The translations under genes were made by a program, and so were the position numbers. From the NCBI GenBank assembly GCA_003221035.1, contig QHUB01000054.1, forward strand, positions 1-40,567: a stretch of DNA of 40,567 nucleotides. The letters are read 5' to 3'. The stretch's first letter is position 1; every line of letters begins with the position of its first letter. Shown one piece after another: positions 23,475-32,257 of this stretch. The notes under the pieces are model-generated. The model saw only the letters and a program-made list of their open reading frames with translations, was not told the origin of the DNA and did no database searches. This DNA is from Gemmatimonadota bacterium (GTDB lineage: Bacteria > Gemmatimonadota > Gemmatimonadetes > Gemmatimonadales > GWC2-71-9).

Positions 23475-25414
23475 ACGCGCCTGCCATCGGTCGCGTTGTC
23501 GCGACTGAGCTCAAGCCCTCGACACCCCACGAATTCCATTTCTGGACCGCAACCGAGACGTCGATCGGGATCGGGGCGATTGTGAAGGTGGTCGGGACGC
23601 CCCTACATGACCGAATCGTCTACGGTGTCGTGACCGAGGGGTTCGCGTACTCTGATCTCGCAACGCCGCTGCACGACGTCGTCGGGGCCGAGGGTGATCC
23701 GACCAGCGCGGAGGCGCCGACGGCCCGTCAGCAGATCCGCTACTGGACGGCCGCCGTCCTGCGGCAGACGCCAGAAGAGCCGCTGCAGCCCGTCCCGCTC
23801 GGTCAGGTCTACGTGGCCGGCGACGCGGATGTCGCGCAGGCGCTGCGCATGGACGCTTTTCTTTATTCAGCGACGCCAACCGCGATCCCCGTCGGCCTGT
23901 ACACGTCGGGCGGACGAGAGGCGCCCGTCTATCTCGACGCCGACTTCCTGCTCGGCCCCGAAGCGGCGCACCTCAACATCTCGGGCGTCTCAGGGTTAGC
24001 GACGAAGACGAGCGCCGTCGAGTTCCTGCTCGCGTCCATCTTCGCGCACTTTCCCGCGCACAAGGGCCGCATCGCGGCCGTGTGCTTCAACGTCAAGGGT
24101 TCGGATCTCTGCTTTCTCGATCAGGCGGGCGATCTGAATGATGAGGATCGCCACCGCTACGACGCGCTCCAGGTGCCGGCGCAGCCGTTCAAGCGCGTGC
24201 AGTTCTACGCGCCGTACAAGTCGGACGGCGTCAATCTCAACACGCTGCGCACGCATCCCGATCTCGTCGGCGACGTCGAGCCGCTGACGTGGGGACTGCA
24301 GGAAGTCGTCGATTTCGCGGAAGTGTTGCTCAATCGTGACGACATCGACGCCAAGGCGGACGCGTTTATCGATTTCTTGAGAGACAGAGTCCTCGGCAGA
24401 ACGTTCGATGACGGCTTCGGCACTACGCATCGCGTCACGACATTCGCCGATCTCGACCGGCTGTTCCGGTCGATCTTCGACGGGCTCGAGATCACGGCCG
24501 GCGGGCGCAGCGACACCTGGCGGACCCATCACATCGCGACGATGCGCAAAGTCCGCAACCGGCTCCTGAATATCTCCACGCGTTGCAAAGGCCTCGTCAC
24601 CGACGACGGGCCGTCGAGCGATCTGCCGTGGAAGGAATTCGCGGACCGGACGGTCTACGTAATCGACATCGCGAACGTCGACCCGCTCGGGCAGGACCTC
24701 GTGTTCGCGCGCGTCGTGTCGAAGCTGCGCGAGCAGCTCGAACGCCGTGAGCTCGGCGTGGACGCCGTTGTCGTGTTCGTGGACGAGCTCAACAAGTACG
24801 CTCCCGGCGACGGCCCCGATACTTACGTCAAGAAAATGCTGCTCGATATATCCGAGCGCGGGCGGTATTTGGGACTCGTGCTGTTCGGCGCGGAGCAGTT
24901 CCGGTCGCAGGTACACCGGCGCGTCGTCGGGAACGCGGGAACGCAACTCTTCGGCCGCATGGACATGGACGAACTCGCGACGCCGGGGTATCAGGTCCTC
25001 AGCCCTGCCACCAAAAGCAAGCTGGCGACGTTGCCGATCGGGGAGTTGATGGTTCGGCACCCGCATTTCACGCAGCCGATCTTCGTGCGCTTTCCCAGGC
25101 CGCCCGTGCTGAGAGGGCGGGATGGGGTCGGGCGCTTCCCGCCTGCGGAGGACGTGCCGTTCGACGATGCGGTCGTGCGGCAACTGGTACGGCTGGACCG
25201 GCGCGTGCGGCCCAACCAGGTCAAGGACCTCATTGCGGATCGCGAGCAGGACGACGTGCGTCGAGCGCTCGCCGCGGTCCGGCGCACACGCCCCGACGAC
25301 GCGTTCGCCTATTTCCGGAAAGTGCTCGGCGGCCGCGTGGAGCCCGATGCCGCGCTGCGGCGCGAGCACGAAGTGGTGCCGCCGCTCAATCCGATCTCCG
25401 ACGAGCCGTACTGA
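23471..25414 (+). CDS. herA: HerA-like ATPase (DUF87 / FtsK-HerA superfamily)
   Basis: 647-residue hexameric DNA translocase expected to drive NurA. The N-terminal part (GRVVATEL to YGVVTEGFAY) is a HAS-barrel-like beta domain. The P-loop region GVSGLATKTS (G172-S181) has the GxxG..xKT layout but a Thr, not Gly, before K179. Walker B is VVVFVDELNKYAP (D438, E439), and AGTQLFGRMDMDELA supplies the distal motor region. The C-terminus DVRRALAAVRRTRPDDAF is charged. GTG at 23471 overlaps the nurA stop (GTGA), and its stop overlaps the sbcD start (TGATG). Sequence alone supports HerA/DUF87 ATPase; partnership with NurA is inferred from adjacency and known biology. Confidence 0.85.
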   Translation: MNAPAIGRVVATELKPSTPHEFHFWTATETSIGIGAIVKVVGTPLHDRIVYGVVTEGFAYSDLATPLHDVVGAEGDPTSAEAPTARQQIRYWTAAVLRQTPEEPLQPVPLGQVYVAGDADVAQALRMDAFLYSATPTAIPVGLYTSGGREAPVYLDADFLLGPEAAHLNISGVSGLATKTSAVEFLLASIFAHFPAHKGRIAAVCFNVKGSDLCFLDQAGDLNDEDRHRYDALQVPAQPFKRVQFYAPYKSDGVNLNTLRTHPDLVGDVEPLTWGLQEVVDFAEVLLNRDDIDAKADAFIDFLRDRVLGRTFDDGFGTTHRVTTFADLDRLFRSIFDGLEITAGGRSDTWRTHHIATMRKVRNRLLNISTRCKGLVTDDGPSSDLPWKEFADRTVYVIDIANVDPLGQDLVFARVVSKLREQLERRELGVDAVVVFVDELNKYAPGDGPDTYVKKMLLDISERGRYLGLVLFGAEQFRSQVHRRVVGNAGTQLFGRMDMDELATPGYQVLSPATKSKLATLPIGELMVRHPHFTQPIFVRFPRPPVLRGRDGVGRFPPAEDVPFDDAVVRQLVRLDRRVRPNQVKDLIADREQDDVRRALAAVRRTRPDDAFAYFRKVLGGRVEPDAALRREHEVVPPLNPISDEPY

Positions 25415-26619
25415 TGAAGCTCGCCCACCTCGCCGACCTGCACCTGGGCTTCCGCCAGTTCGACCGGCAGACGTCGAGGGGGATCAACCAGCGCGAGTGG
25501 GACATCGCCGAAGTGTTCAAGCGCGCGGTGGACGACATGTTGGAGCAGAAGCCCGATCTGATCGTCATCGCGGGCGACATCTTCCACTCTGTTCGCCCCA
25601 CCAACGCCGCGATTCTGTTCTTCTTCCGCGAGCTGCACCGGCTGCGCACGGGATTACCGCAATCGCCCGTGGTAGCGATTGCGGGCGAGCACGACACGCC
25701 GCGCTCGACCGAGACCGGCACGATCCTGCGGCTCTACGAAGCGCTCGGCGTCGAGATCGCGATCGAAGAAGCGCGCCGCATCGTGTTGCCGACGCTCGAC
25801 TGCGCGGTGCTGACCGTGCCGCAACAGGCGCTGGCGAGGGCCGATCGTCCCGCGCTGCGGCCGGAGGCCGGCGGACCGACGATCAATGTTCTGGTCACGC
25901 ACGGCGTCTATGGCGGCCTCGGTGAAGAACGCGGCACCGTGGAATACGGCGGCGCCGCGCTGTCGCGCGAATTGCTCGCGCCCGAGAAGTGGGACTACAT
26001 CGCGCTCGGCCACTACCACACGGCGCAGTCGATCGCCGCGAATGCCTGGTACTCGGGCAGCCTCGAGTACCTGCCGCCGAATCCGTGGGGCCAGCTACAG
26101 GATGAAGCCGCGCAGCGCGCGGCCGGAAAGAGCAAGAAGGAGAGGAACGGGAAGGGCTACCTGCTCGTCGAGCTTCCAGGCGCGCGCGTCACGTTCCGGC
26201 CGATCGCGCCGGCGCGCCGGCACATCGACCTGCCGCCGATTCAGGCGGCGGGGTTGAACGCCAAGGAGCTCGACGCGCAAATCGCCGAGCGCGTCGCGGC
26301 CGCCAAGATCGACGATCAGATCGTGCGGCTGCTGGCGTGGGACGTGGACCGTGCCACGTCGCGCGACCTCGATCACGCGGCGATCCGCGCGTACAAGGCC
26401 CGCGCGCTGAACTTCCAGCTCGACCTGCGCCGGCCCGAAGCGCAGCGAGCGACCAGCAACGCCGGATCGAGTGGCACGCGTCGCCAGACTCTGACCGAGA
26501 CGGTGCGCGATTTCCTCGGCCGCCGGCCGCTCGACGCCGAGTTGAACCGCGAGACATTCGTGAAGCTGGGCGTGGAGTACCTCGAGAGCGCCGCGAGTGC
26601 GGAGAGCGGAACCGCGTGA
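25414..26619 (+). CDS. sbcD: Mre11/SbcD-family DNA repair phosphodiesterase
   Basis: 401-residue calcineurin-like nuclease, the Mre11 homologue that processes DNA ends with Rad50/SbcC. Metal motifs in order: HLADLHLG (D8, H10), AGDIFHS (D55, H58), AGEHDTPR (91-97), VTHGVYGG (H163) and ALGHYHTAQ (H200, H202). The third motif is normally GNHD; here Glu92 replaces the metal-binding Asn. The remaining ligands are intact, so the protein may be active with altered metal geometry. A C-terminal ~120-residue segment should carry the capping and Rad50-binding regions. It starts one base into the herA stop (TGATG) and ends overlapping the sbcC GTG (GTGA). Confidence 0.92.
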   Translation: MKLAHLADLHLGFRQFDRQTSRGINQREWDIAEVFKRAVDDMLEQKPDLIVIAGDIFHSVRPTNAAILFFFRELHRLRTGLPQSPVVAIAGEHDTPRSTETGTILRLYEALGVEIAIEEARRIVLPTLDCAVLTVPQQALARADRPALRPEAGGPTINVLVTHGVYGGLGEERGTVEYGGAALSRELLAPEKWDYIALGHYHTAQSIAANAWYSGSLEYLPPNPWGQLQDEAAQRAAGKSKKERNGKGYLLVELPGARVTFRPIAPARRHIDLPPIQAAGLNAKELDAQIAERVAAAKIDDQIVRLLAWDVDRATSRDLDHAAIRAYKARALNFQLDLRRPEAQRATSNAGSSGTRRQTLTETVRDFLGRRPLDAELNRETFVKLGVEYLESAASAESGTA

Positions 26620-29045
26620 AGCTGCAACGCCTGCGGCTCGTCAACTTCCGCCAGCATGCCGACACCGAGATCGTGTTCGGCGACGGCATCACCGGCATCA
26701 TCGGACCAAACGGCTCCGGCAAGACCTCGCTGCTCGAAGCGATCGCCTGGGCGGTGTACGGCAATCCCGCCGCGCGCGGCGACAAGGACTCGATCCGCAA
26801 CCTGCGGGCCAAGGCGCGCACATCGGTGCGCGTCGAGCTCGAGTTTTCCCTCGGCAACCATTCCTTCCGGGTGGAGCGCGGTCTCAACAACGCCGAGCTG
26901 TACCAGGACGGCGTGGTGGTCGCCAACTCGCTCAAGGAGGTCACGGGGCGGCTGCAGCGCGTGTTGGGCATGACGCACGCCGAGTTCTTCAACACCTACT
27001 TCACCGGTCAGAAAGAGCTGGCCGTCCTCGCGGATGCCTCCCGTCCCGAGCGCGCGGCGTTTCTGTCGCGCGTGCTGCGCCACGAGCAGCTCACCGTCGC
27101 GCAAGAGAAGATCCGCGAGCGCCGCAACGGGCTCGACCACGAGGTCGAAGGACTCGAAACGGGCCTGCCGCCGCAGTCGGAGATTGAAAAGGAGCGCAAG
27201 GCGGCCGAGGCGCGCCTCGCCGAGGCGCGCAAGGCCGCGGCCTTGGCGGCCTCGGCGCGGGCCAAGGCGCAGGAGCTGCTCGCGGAGGAAGAGCCGCGCT
27301 GGCAGCAGATGGTCGAGCGGCGCGATCGCACGCTGTCGCTGCATGGCGATCTGCGGGTGGCGGAGGCGGCGGTAGTGTCCGCTCGCCAGGAGTTTCAGCG
27401 CCTCGACAAAGAGCTCGCGGCCGCGCTCGGCGCGCGCGAAGAGCTGCGCGGCCTGGAAGCGACGGTTGCGCCCATCTCCAGACTGAAGGCCGAGCTGGCC
27501 GAGCTCGACCGGTTGCATCGGGAAGACGCCGCGCGGCGTGAGGAGCAGGCGAAGCTGACCGAGCTCACGCGCAACCTGCACGTGCTCGATCGCCGCATAG
27601 CGGAGCTCGCCGACGCCGAGGGCGGGCTCGCGCGCGCCAGCAAGGAAACGCGCGCGCTGGCGGCGAAGCTCGAAGCGGCGGAGAAGCAGGTCGAAGAGCA
27701 GCAAGCTGTTTGGGTGCGCGAGAAGGAGTACGCGGGCACCAAGCGCGCCGAGCTGCTCAAGCAGTACGATGAAGTGAAGGATCACCGCGACAAGATCGAG
27801 CGCCTGGGTCCCGAAGGAGAGTGTCCGACCTGCCGCCGGCCGCTCGGCGACGAGCATGCGACGGTGATCGGCGTGCTCGACCGGCAGCTGCTGGCGATCG
27901 TGGACGACGGCACATATTTCCGGCAGCGGCTCGAGCAGCTCGCGCAGCCTCCCCCGGCCGTCACCCAGGCGGAGACGGCGCGCGATGTGCTGCGCGAGGA
28001 GGCGCGGCAGGCGAGCGATCGCGAAGTCACGCTGCGCGAGCAATCCCGGGAGTCGGCCCGCATCCAGAAAGAGCGCGCCGGCCTCGCGAGACGCACCGAA
28101 GAGATCGAGCGACGCGTCGCGGCGCGGGATGCCGGGTACAATGCCGAGCGGCACAACGAAGTCCGTACCGATCTGGCTCGGCTCGAGCCCGTCGCCCTGC
28201 AGGCGGCGGCGCTGGCGGGGCGCGCCGATCGCGCGGAGGCGCTGGTGAGCGAGGCGGAAATCGCCGAGAAGACGCTGTCGGCGCGGGAGGAGCATGTCCG
28301 GCAGCTCGCCGACGCGGTGAAGGCGCAGGGCTTTTCCGAGCCCAAGTTCCAGGCGGCGCACGAGCGTCACGACCGCGCCGCGCACACATTACGAGCGGCT
28401 GAGCTGGCCGTCGCGGAGACGCGCGGTGAGCTGGTCGCGGCTGAAACGGCCGTCCGTGAGGCGCAGCGCCGGGCCACCGAGCGCGCCGCGCGCGAGCGCA
28501 CGATCGCCGAGCGGAAGATCGAGTACCGGCTGCACAACGAGTTGGATCGCGCCTTCTCGGATTTGCGCGCCGACCTGAACGCGCAGATGCGGCCGGAGAT
28601 CAGCGCCCTGGCGTCGGGCTTCCTCTCCGATCTCACGGATGGGCGCTACGATGAGGTAGATCTGGACGAAGACTACCGCGTGGTCGTGCTCGACGAAGGA
28701 GTGCCGAAACCGGTGATCTCGGGCGGGGAAGAGGACATTGCGAATCTCGTGTTGCGGCTCGCGATCTCACAGATGATCGCCGAGCGCGCCGGCCAGCCGC
28801 TGTCGCTGCTCGTGCTCGACGAGATCTTCGGCTCGCTCGACGAATCGCGCCGCGGCCACGTGCTCGCGCTGCTGCGCCGGCTCGGGGACCGCTTCCCGCA
28901 GGTCATTCTCATCACCCACATCGAGCAGGTGCGCGACGGGCTCGACCGCGTGATCCGCGTCGCTTACGATGCGACGAGCGGCTCGAGCGTCACGCGCGAC
29001 GACACGGCTACCCTGGGAGCGCCCGATGCGAGCGTGGCTGCCTGA
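26616..29045 (+). CDS. sbcC: Rad50/SbcC-family ATPase with zinc hook
   Basis: 809-residue SMC-like ATPase that clamps DNA ends with SbcD/Mre11. The N-terminal head has LRLVNFRQHADTEI and P-loop GPNGSGKTS (K36). A Q-loop region (YFTGQKELAVL) follows, then long Ala/Glu/Arg-rich coiled coil to the zinc hook CPTC (C403, C406) at the exact midpoint, then the returning coil. The signature is SGGEEDIANLVLRLA (S702) and Walker B is LLVLDEIFGSLDESRRG (D735, E736). At ~810 residues it is nearer to archaeal Rad50 than to the longer E. coli SbcC. The GTG start overlaps the sbcD stop; a longer open frame upstream overlaps sbcD and is not used. Confidence 0.95.
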   Translation: MKLQRLRLVNFRQHADTEIVFGDGITGIIGPNGSGKTSLLEAIAWAVYGNPAARGDKDSIRNLRAKARTSVRVELEFSLGNHSFRVERGLNNAELYQDGVVVANSLKEVTGRLQRVLGMTHAEFFNTYFTGQKELAVLADASRPERAAFLSRVLRHEQLTVAQEKIRERRNGLDHEVEGLETGLPPQSEIEKERKAAEARLAEARKAAALAASARAKAQELLAEEEPRWQQMVERRDRTLSLHGDLRVAEAAVVSARQEFQRLDKELAAALGAREELRGLEATVAPISRLKAELAELDRLHREDAARREEQAKLTELTRNLHVLDRRIAELADAEGGLARASKETRALAAKLEAAEKQVEEQQAVWVREKEYAGTKRAELLKQYDEVKDHRDKIERLGPEGECPTCRRPLGDEHATVIGVLDRQLLAIVDDGTYFRQRLEQLAQPPPAVTQAETARDVLREEARQASDREVTLREQSRESARIQKERAGLARRTEEIERRVAARDAGYNAERHNEVRTDLARLEPVALQAAALAGRADRAEALVSEAEIAEKTLSAREEHVRQLADAVKAQGFSEPKFQAAHERHDRAAHTLRAAELAVAETRGELVAAETAVREAQRRATERAARERTIAERKIEYRLHNELDRAFSDLRADLNAQMRPEISALASGFLSDLTDGRYDEVDLDEDYRVVVLDEGVPKPVISGGEEDIANLVLRLAISQMIAERAGQPLSLLVLDEIFGSLDESRRGHVLALLRRLGDRFPQVILITHIEQVRDGLDRVIRVAYDATSGSSVTRDDTATLGAPDASVAA

Positions 29046-29994
29046 AGCGCGCGTCACCGGCCCGGAGCCGGCGGTCGAGCGCGACATCGACGCGCTGAAT
29101 CGCGTGTTCGCCGAGGCATTCACGGACCGGTATCGTCGCGACGGGTTGATCGGCGTGCGCGTGCCGCAGCTCAATCCGCTGGTCTGGCGCTACGCGCTGC
29201 TCGACGCCGGTGCTGGCGCGATGGTGTGGCGCGACGAGCATGGCGACATCGCCGCGTTCAACGTCGCGCACCAGGCGGGGAGCGAAGGCTGGATGGGGCC
29301 GCTCGCGGTGCGTCCCGACCGCCAGGGCACCGGGATCGGCAAGACGATCGTGCGCACCGCGGCGGACTGGCTGATCGACCGCGGCGTCACGACGCTCGGT
29401 CTCGAGACGATGCCGCGCACGCCGGAAAACATCGGCTTCTATGCGCGGCTGGGGTTCAGCCCCGGCTTCCTGACCGTGACGCTCACCAACGAGATCGCGA
29501 CGCGCGGGCATCCCGCGCCGGCGCTGCTGTCGCGCCGCAATGGCGACGACAAGGAAGCGGCGATGACGGCCGCGCGGCGCCTGCTGAGCGCGCTCGTCTC
29601 CGGCATCGACTTCTCGCGCGAGATCATGCTCACGGCCGAGCTCGGCCTGGGCGACACGTCGCTCGTGGACGGCCAGGACGGGCTGGAGGCGATCGCGGTG
29701 TGGCACTCGGCGCCGCTCGCCGACAGCCGCACGCGCGACGAAGTGCGCGTGCTGAAGCTCGCCGCGGTCAGCGATGCCGCGTTCGACGCCGCGATCAGCG
29801 CGGTCGAGGCGGCGGCGGCGAAAGCGGGGATCCGCCGGATCGCGGTGCGGTGCCAGAGCCGCTACGCCGATGCCTTCCGGCGGCTGATCGCGCGCGGCTA
29901 TCGCGTGCGCTGGACCGATTTGCGGATGACGTACGAAGGCTATCCGGAGCGGCAGGCCGCGCCGGGTGTGCTGTTTTCGAATTGGGAGATCTAG
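29026..29994 (+). CDS. GNAT-family N-acetyltransferase, two-lobed
   Basis: 323 residues. The N-terminal half is a GNAT domain with the acetyl-CoA loop VRPDRQGTGIGKTIVRTAADWL (motif A, R/Q-x-x-G-x-G/A pattern) and the motif B region TPENIGFYARLGF. The C-terminal half (EVRVLKLAAVSDAAFD to RLIARGYRVRWTDLRMTYEGYP) resembles a second, less conserved GNAT lobe. The ATG at 29026 lies inside the last 20 bases of sbcC, with GGGAGC upstream, so it is translationally linked to it. The substrate is unknown; GNATs modify amines on small molecules, proteins or peptides. It ends the plus-strand operon and converges on the small membrane-protein ORF 12 bases away. Confidence 0.85.
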   Translation: MRAWLPEARVTGPEPAVERDIDALNRVFAEAFTDRYRRDGLIGVRVPQLNPLVWRYALLDAGAGAMVWRDEHGDIAAFNVAHQAGSEGWMGPLAVRPDRQGTGIGKTIVRTAADWLIDRGVTTLGLETMPRTPENIGFYARLGFSPGFLTVTLTNEIATRGHPAPALLSRRNGDDKEAAMTAARRLLSALVSGIDFSREIMLTAELGLGDTSLVDGQDGLEAIAVWHSAPLADSRTRDEVRVLKLAAVSDAAFDAAISAVEAAAAKAGIRRIAVRCQSRYADAFRRLIARGYRVRWTDLRMTYEGYPERQAAPGVLFSNWEI

Positions 29995-30006
29995 GGCACG
30001 TCCGCG

Positions 30007-30162
30007 TCACGACACGAAGCGCGGTGCCCCGACCAGAATACGGCGCGCAAACAGGATGATCGCGGCGCCATACAGGAGATTGATGGCGCCGCTCGGCACC
30101 TGGGCCACAAACAGCAGCAGAAACCAGGCGACCAGCAGGACCGTCGCGGTGAGCAATGTCAC
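30007..30162 (-). CDS. Small two-helix membrane protein, unknown
   Basis: 51 residues from the GTG at 30162 (MTLLTATVLLVAWFLLLFVAQV, then INLLYGAAIILFARRILVG). Two hydrophobic stretches, each long enough to span the membrane, are separated by a short turn, with a basic C-terminus. The frame can be read from a TTG at 30240, but a good -35/-10 promoter (30224-30197) lies inside that extension, so the GTG is preferred. The frame stays open through the hydrophobic coding region, which supports coding. No family recognised. Confidence 0.55.
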   Translation of the reverse strand: MTLLTATVLLVAWFLLLFVAQVPSGAINLLYGAAIILFARRILVGAPRFVS

Positions 30163-30196
30163 GTTCAGGGCGATTGCCTTTTGGGGGACAAAGCCT

Positions 30197-30224
30197 ATTC
30201 TAGTACCCAGGAGCGGGGAGTCAA
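30197..30224 (-). promoter_or_regulatory. Candidate sigma-70 promoter for the small membrane protein
   Basis: On the minus strand TTGACT (30224-30219), a 16-base spacer and TAGAAT (30202-30197) are close to consensus. The predicted start of transcription is near 30190, about 28 bases before the GTG at 30162. The -10 sequence is the same as in the promoter of the phosphoribosyltransferase gene. Confidence 0.5.
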
Positions 30225-30340
30225 ATCTTTGAGCCAACAAGCTCGATCGTGGACCCGGATACTGCGGCCCATGTCATGCCCCCTCGATTGGGGAAGACAG
30301 AATTCGTGGTGAGGGACCCGTCATTACTTTCGGGCTTCAA
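30221..30340 (-). CDS. Possible 39-residue peptide
   Basis: TTG at 30340 lies four bases after a perfect AGGAGG (30350-30345) and opens a 39-codon frame ending in TGA at 30221. The product begins MKPESNDGSLTTNSVF and contains PNRGGMTWAAVSGSTIELV. This faintly recalls the N-terminus of AtpZ-type F0F1-ATPase accessory proteins, but it stops before any helix pair. It could be a true small protein, a truncated remnant or chance. It sits between the exchanger gene and the small membrane protein, on the same strand. Confidence 0.3.
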   Translation of the reverse strand: MKPESNDGSLTTNSVFPNRGGMTWAAVSGSTIELVGSKI

Positions 30341-30382
30341 AAATCCTCCTCGTTCCTGTCGTACCGGTCGGCCGGCCTTGCG

Positions 30383-31585
30383 TCATGCAGCGCCGGCCGA
30401 TCGTTTCTTTACGACCGACTGCCAGAAATACTTCGGCGCGAGCAGCGCCTGCCCGCGGACCACGAATCCAATCAGCAGGATCACGATCCATAACGCGTAG
30501 GCCGTCGCGACCTCTTCGCGCAGATGCGGCGCCAGGAACTGCACCAGCCAGAGCACGAACAGCGCCGTGGCGTCGAACCAGTCGAACTCCATGTTCGCGA
30601 GCAGTACCATTCCCAGCGCCGTCTGCAGCAGCGTCAGGATGATCTCGAGGCGCTGCGCCGAGTCGAACGGAAAATCGGCCCACGTGCCGGTGTGACGGTA
30701 ATGCGAGTAGCCATAGACGAGCGGAATCATCGCGGCGAGCACGGTCCATTGATTGATGTTGCTCGAGACCATGTTCATCAGCGCCATGGGCGCATGCGTC
30801 ACGCGACGGGCCCACAGGAACGCCGAGACCTTTTCCGGAAACTCGGACAGGAACGGCGCGACCCACTGCACGAATACGAACTGGCTGACGCCGAAGGTCG
30901 CTGCCACCGCCAGCATCGATTCGAGGAACGGATGCGCGGTGACGTAGAGCAGCAGGCCCCCCGCCGCGAACAGCCCGCCGATCGCGGCCTTCTGCCGCCA
31001 GCCGCGCTGCCGGTACGCCCACTGCGAGATCCTCGGCGCATCAGCCAGCTCCTCCGCATCGTGCGGCGGATTGCGGAGCAGCGCCACGAGATAGGCGACA
31101 TACAGAAGCAGCAGAACGACCGCGTCGATCCAGCTCATCGTCTGCTTCCACACGATCACGATAAAGTAGAGCAGCGGCGGGATGAGACCGATGACTTCGA
31201 CCGCGTGCTCGGGCTGGAGCTTGATGTACAGCGGCCTGCCGTTGCCGCGTCGCCGCGACGACACCGCGAAGACGAAGTAGATCATCGGCCAGCCGAGCCC
31301 GAGCAGCAGGCGGATCGCGCCGGTGAGATTCGCGATGGCGAGATGCGAGCGCGCCGGTATCCCGCCCGCCTCCCACGCGATGACCGCCTCGACGGCGAAT
31401 TCGGGAAGCGTCTGCACCCACGCGAGGATGGCGAGCGCGAGGCCCTGAGAGATGAGGAACTGCGCGGCTTCCGCGCCCCAGGCCACCAGAAAGGCCGAGA
31501 GCAGCATGCCGGGGAAGGTCCACAGCGCCGACAGCGCGGTGCCTCCCGCCGGCAGCGTCGAGCCGAGTAGCTTTAGGAATCGCAC
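30383..31585 (-). CDS. Sodium/calcium exchanger-family membrane protein
   Basis: About 400 residues with roughly ten to eleven hydrophobic helices and two related halves, as in the Ca2+/cation antiporter superfamily. The alpha-repeat motifs are degenerate but visible. Repeat 1 has [19 protein letters not shown] with the ion-binding Glu, and [15 protein letters not shown]. Repeat 2 has [18 protein letters not shown] with Glu, followed by [12 protein letters not shown]. The frame reaches a TTG at 31633, but that overlaps divergent folE; the GTG at 31585 ([11 protein letters not shown]) is preferred. No strong ribosome site is seen. The ion specificity cannot be deduced. Confidence 0.75.
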   Translation of the reverse strand: MRFLKLLGSTLPAGGTALSALWTFPGMLLSAFLVAWGAEAAQFLISQGLALAILAWVQTLPEFAVEAVIAWEAGGIPARSHLAIANLTGAIRLLLGLGWPMIYFVFAVSSRRRGNGRPLYIKLQPEHAVEVIGLIPPLLYFIVIVWKQTMSWIDAVVLLLLYVAYLVALLRNPPHDAEELADAPRISQWAYRQRGWRQKAAIGGLFAAGGLLLYVTAHPFLESMLAVAATFGVSQFVFVQWVAPFLSEFPEKVSAFLWARRVTHAPMALMNMVSSNINQWTVLAAMIPLVYGYSHYRHTGTWADFPFDSAQRLEIILTLLQTALGMVLLANMEFDWFDATALFVLWLVQFLAPHLREEVATAYALWIVILLIGFVVRGQALLAPKYFWQSVVKKRSAGAA

Positions 31586-31618
31586 GGGAGTCCGGGGGTC
31601 ACGGGGGTCCAAGATACC

Positions 31619-32257
31619 ATGGCACGAGATCAAATAAAGTCAGCGAGCCTGCACAGCTTCCACGAGTCGCACACAGAGCCGACGGAAGTCCGCATTCCGT
31701 TTCAGCAGCTCGTCCACGAGATGCTGGAACAGCTCGGCGAGGACCCGAAGCGCGAAGGTCTCGTGCAGACGCCCGCGCGCGTGGAAGCCTCGTTGAAATG
31801 GCTGACGCGCGGCTATGGCATGCACGTCGACGAAGTGATCGGCGACGCGCTCTTCGAAGAAAAGCACGAGAGCATGATCTGCGTCCGCGACATCGAGATT
31901 TACTCGATGTGCGAGCATCACATGCTGCCGTTCTTCGGGCGCGCGCACGTCGCCTATCTCCCCAACGGCCGGATCGTCGGCCTGTCCAAGATCCCGCGCG
32001 TGGTCGAGGTCTTCGCCCGGCGGCTGCAGGTGCAGGAGCGGCTGACCGACCAGGTCGCCGAAGCGCTGTGCGCGGTGCTGAAGCCGCTGGGCGTCGGCGT
32101 CGTGATCGAGGCCTATCACCTCTGCATGATGATGCGCGGCGTGGAGAAGCAGAACTCGAAGACGGTCACCAGCGCGCTGCGCGGTGCGTTCCGCGACGAC
32201 GGCAAGACGCGCGATGAGTTCCTGAGGCTCGTCCACGGCGGCACGTTCCACCTGTGA
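31619..32257 (+). CDS. folE: GTP cyclohydrolase I
   Basis: 212-residue enzyme converting GTP to 7,8-dihydroneopterin triphosphate, the first step of folate and tetrahydrobiopterin synthesis. Zinc ligands C98, H101 and C169 are in [19 protein letters not shown] and [26 protein letters not shown] and [20 protein letters not shown] are typical. The length is normal for the family. ATG at 31619. It heads a plus-strand unit; the next gene, an SDR reductase, starts inside its stop (GTGA). That pairing suggests the reductase may act on a pterin, though this is not shown by sequence. Confidence 0.96.
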   Translation: MARDQIKSASLHSFHESHTEPTEVRIPFQQLVHEMLEQLGEDPKREGLVQTPARVEASLKWLTRGYGMHVDEVIGDALFEEKHESMICVRDIEIYSMCEHHMLPFFGRAHVAYLPNGRIVGLSKIPRVVEVFARRLQVQERLTDQVAEALCAVLKPLGVGVVIEAYHLCMMMRGVEKQNSKTVTSALRGAFRDDGKTRDEFLRLVHGGTFHL

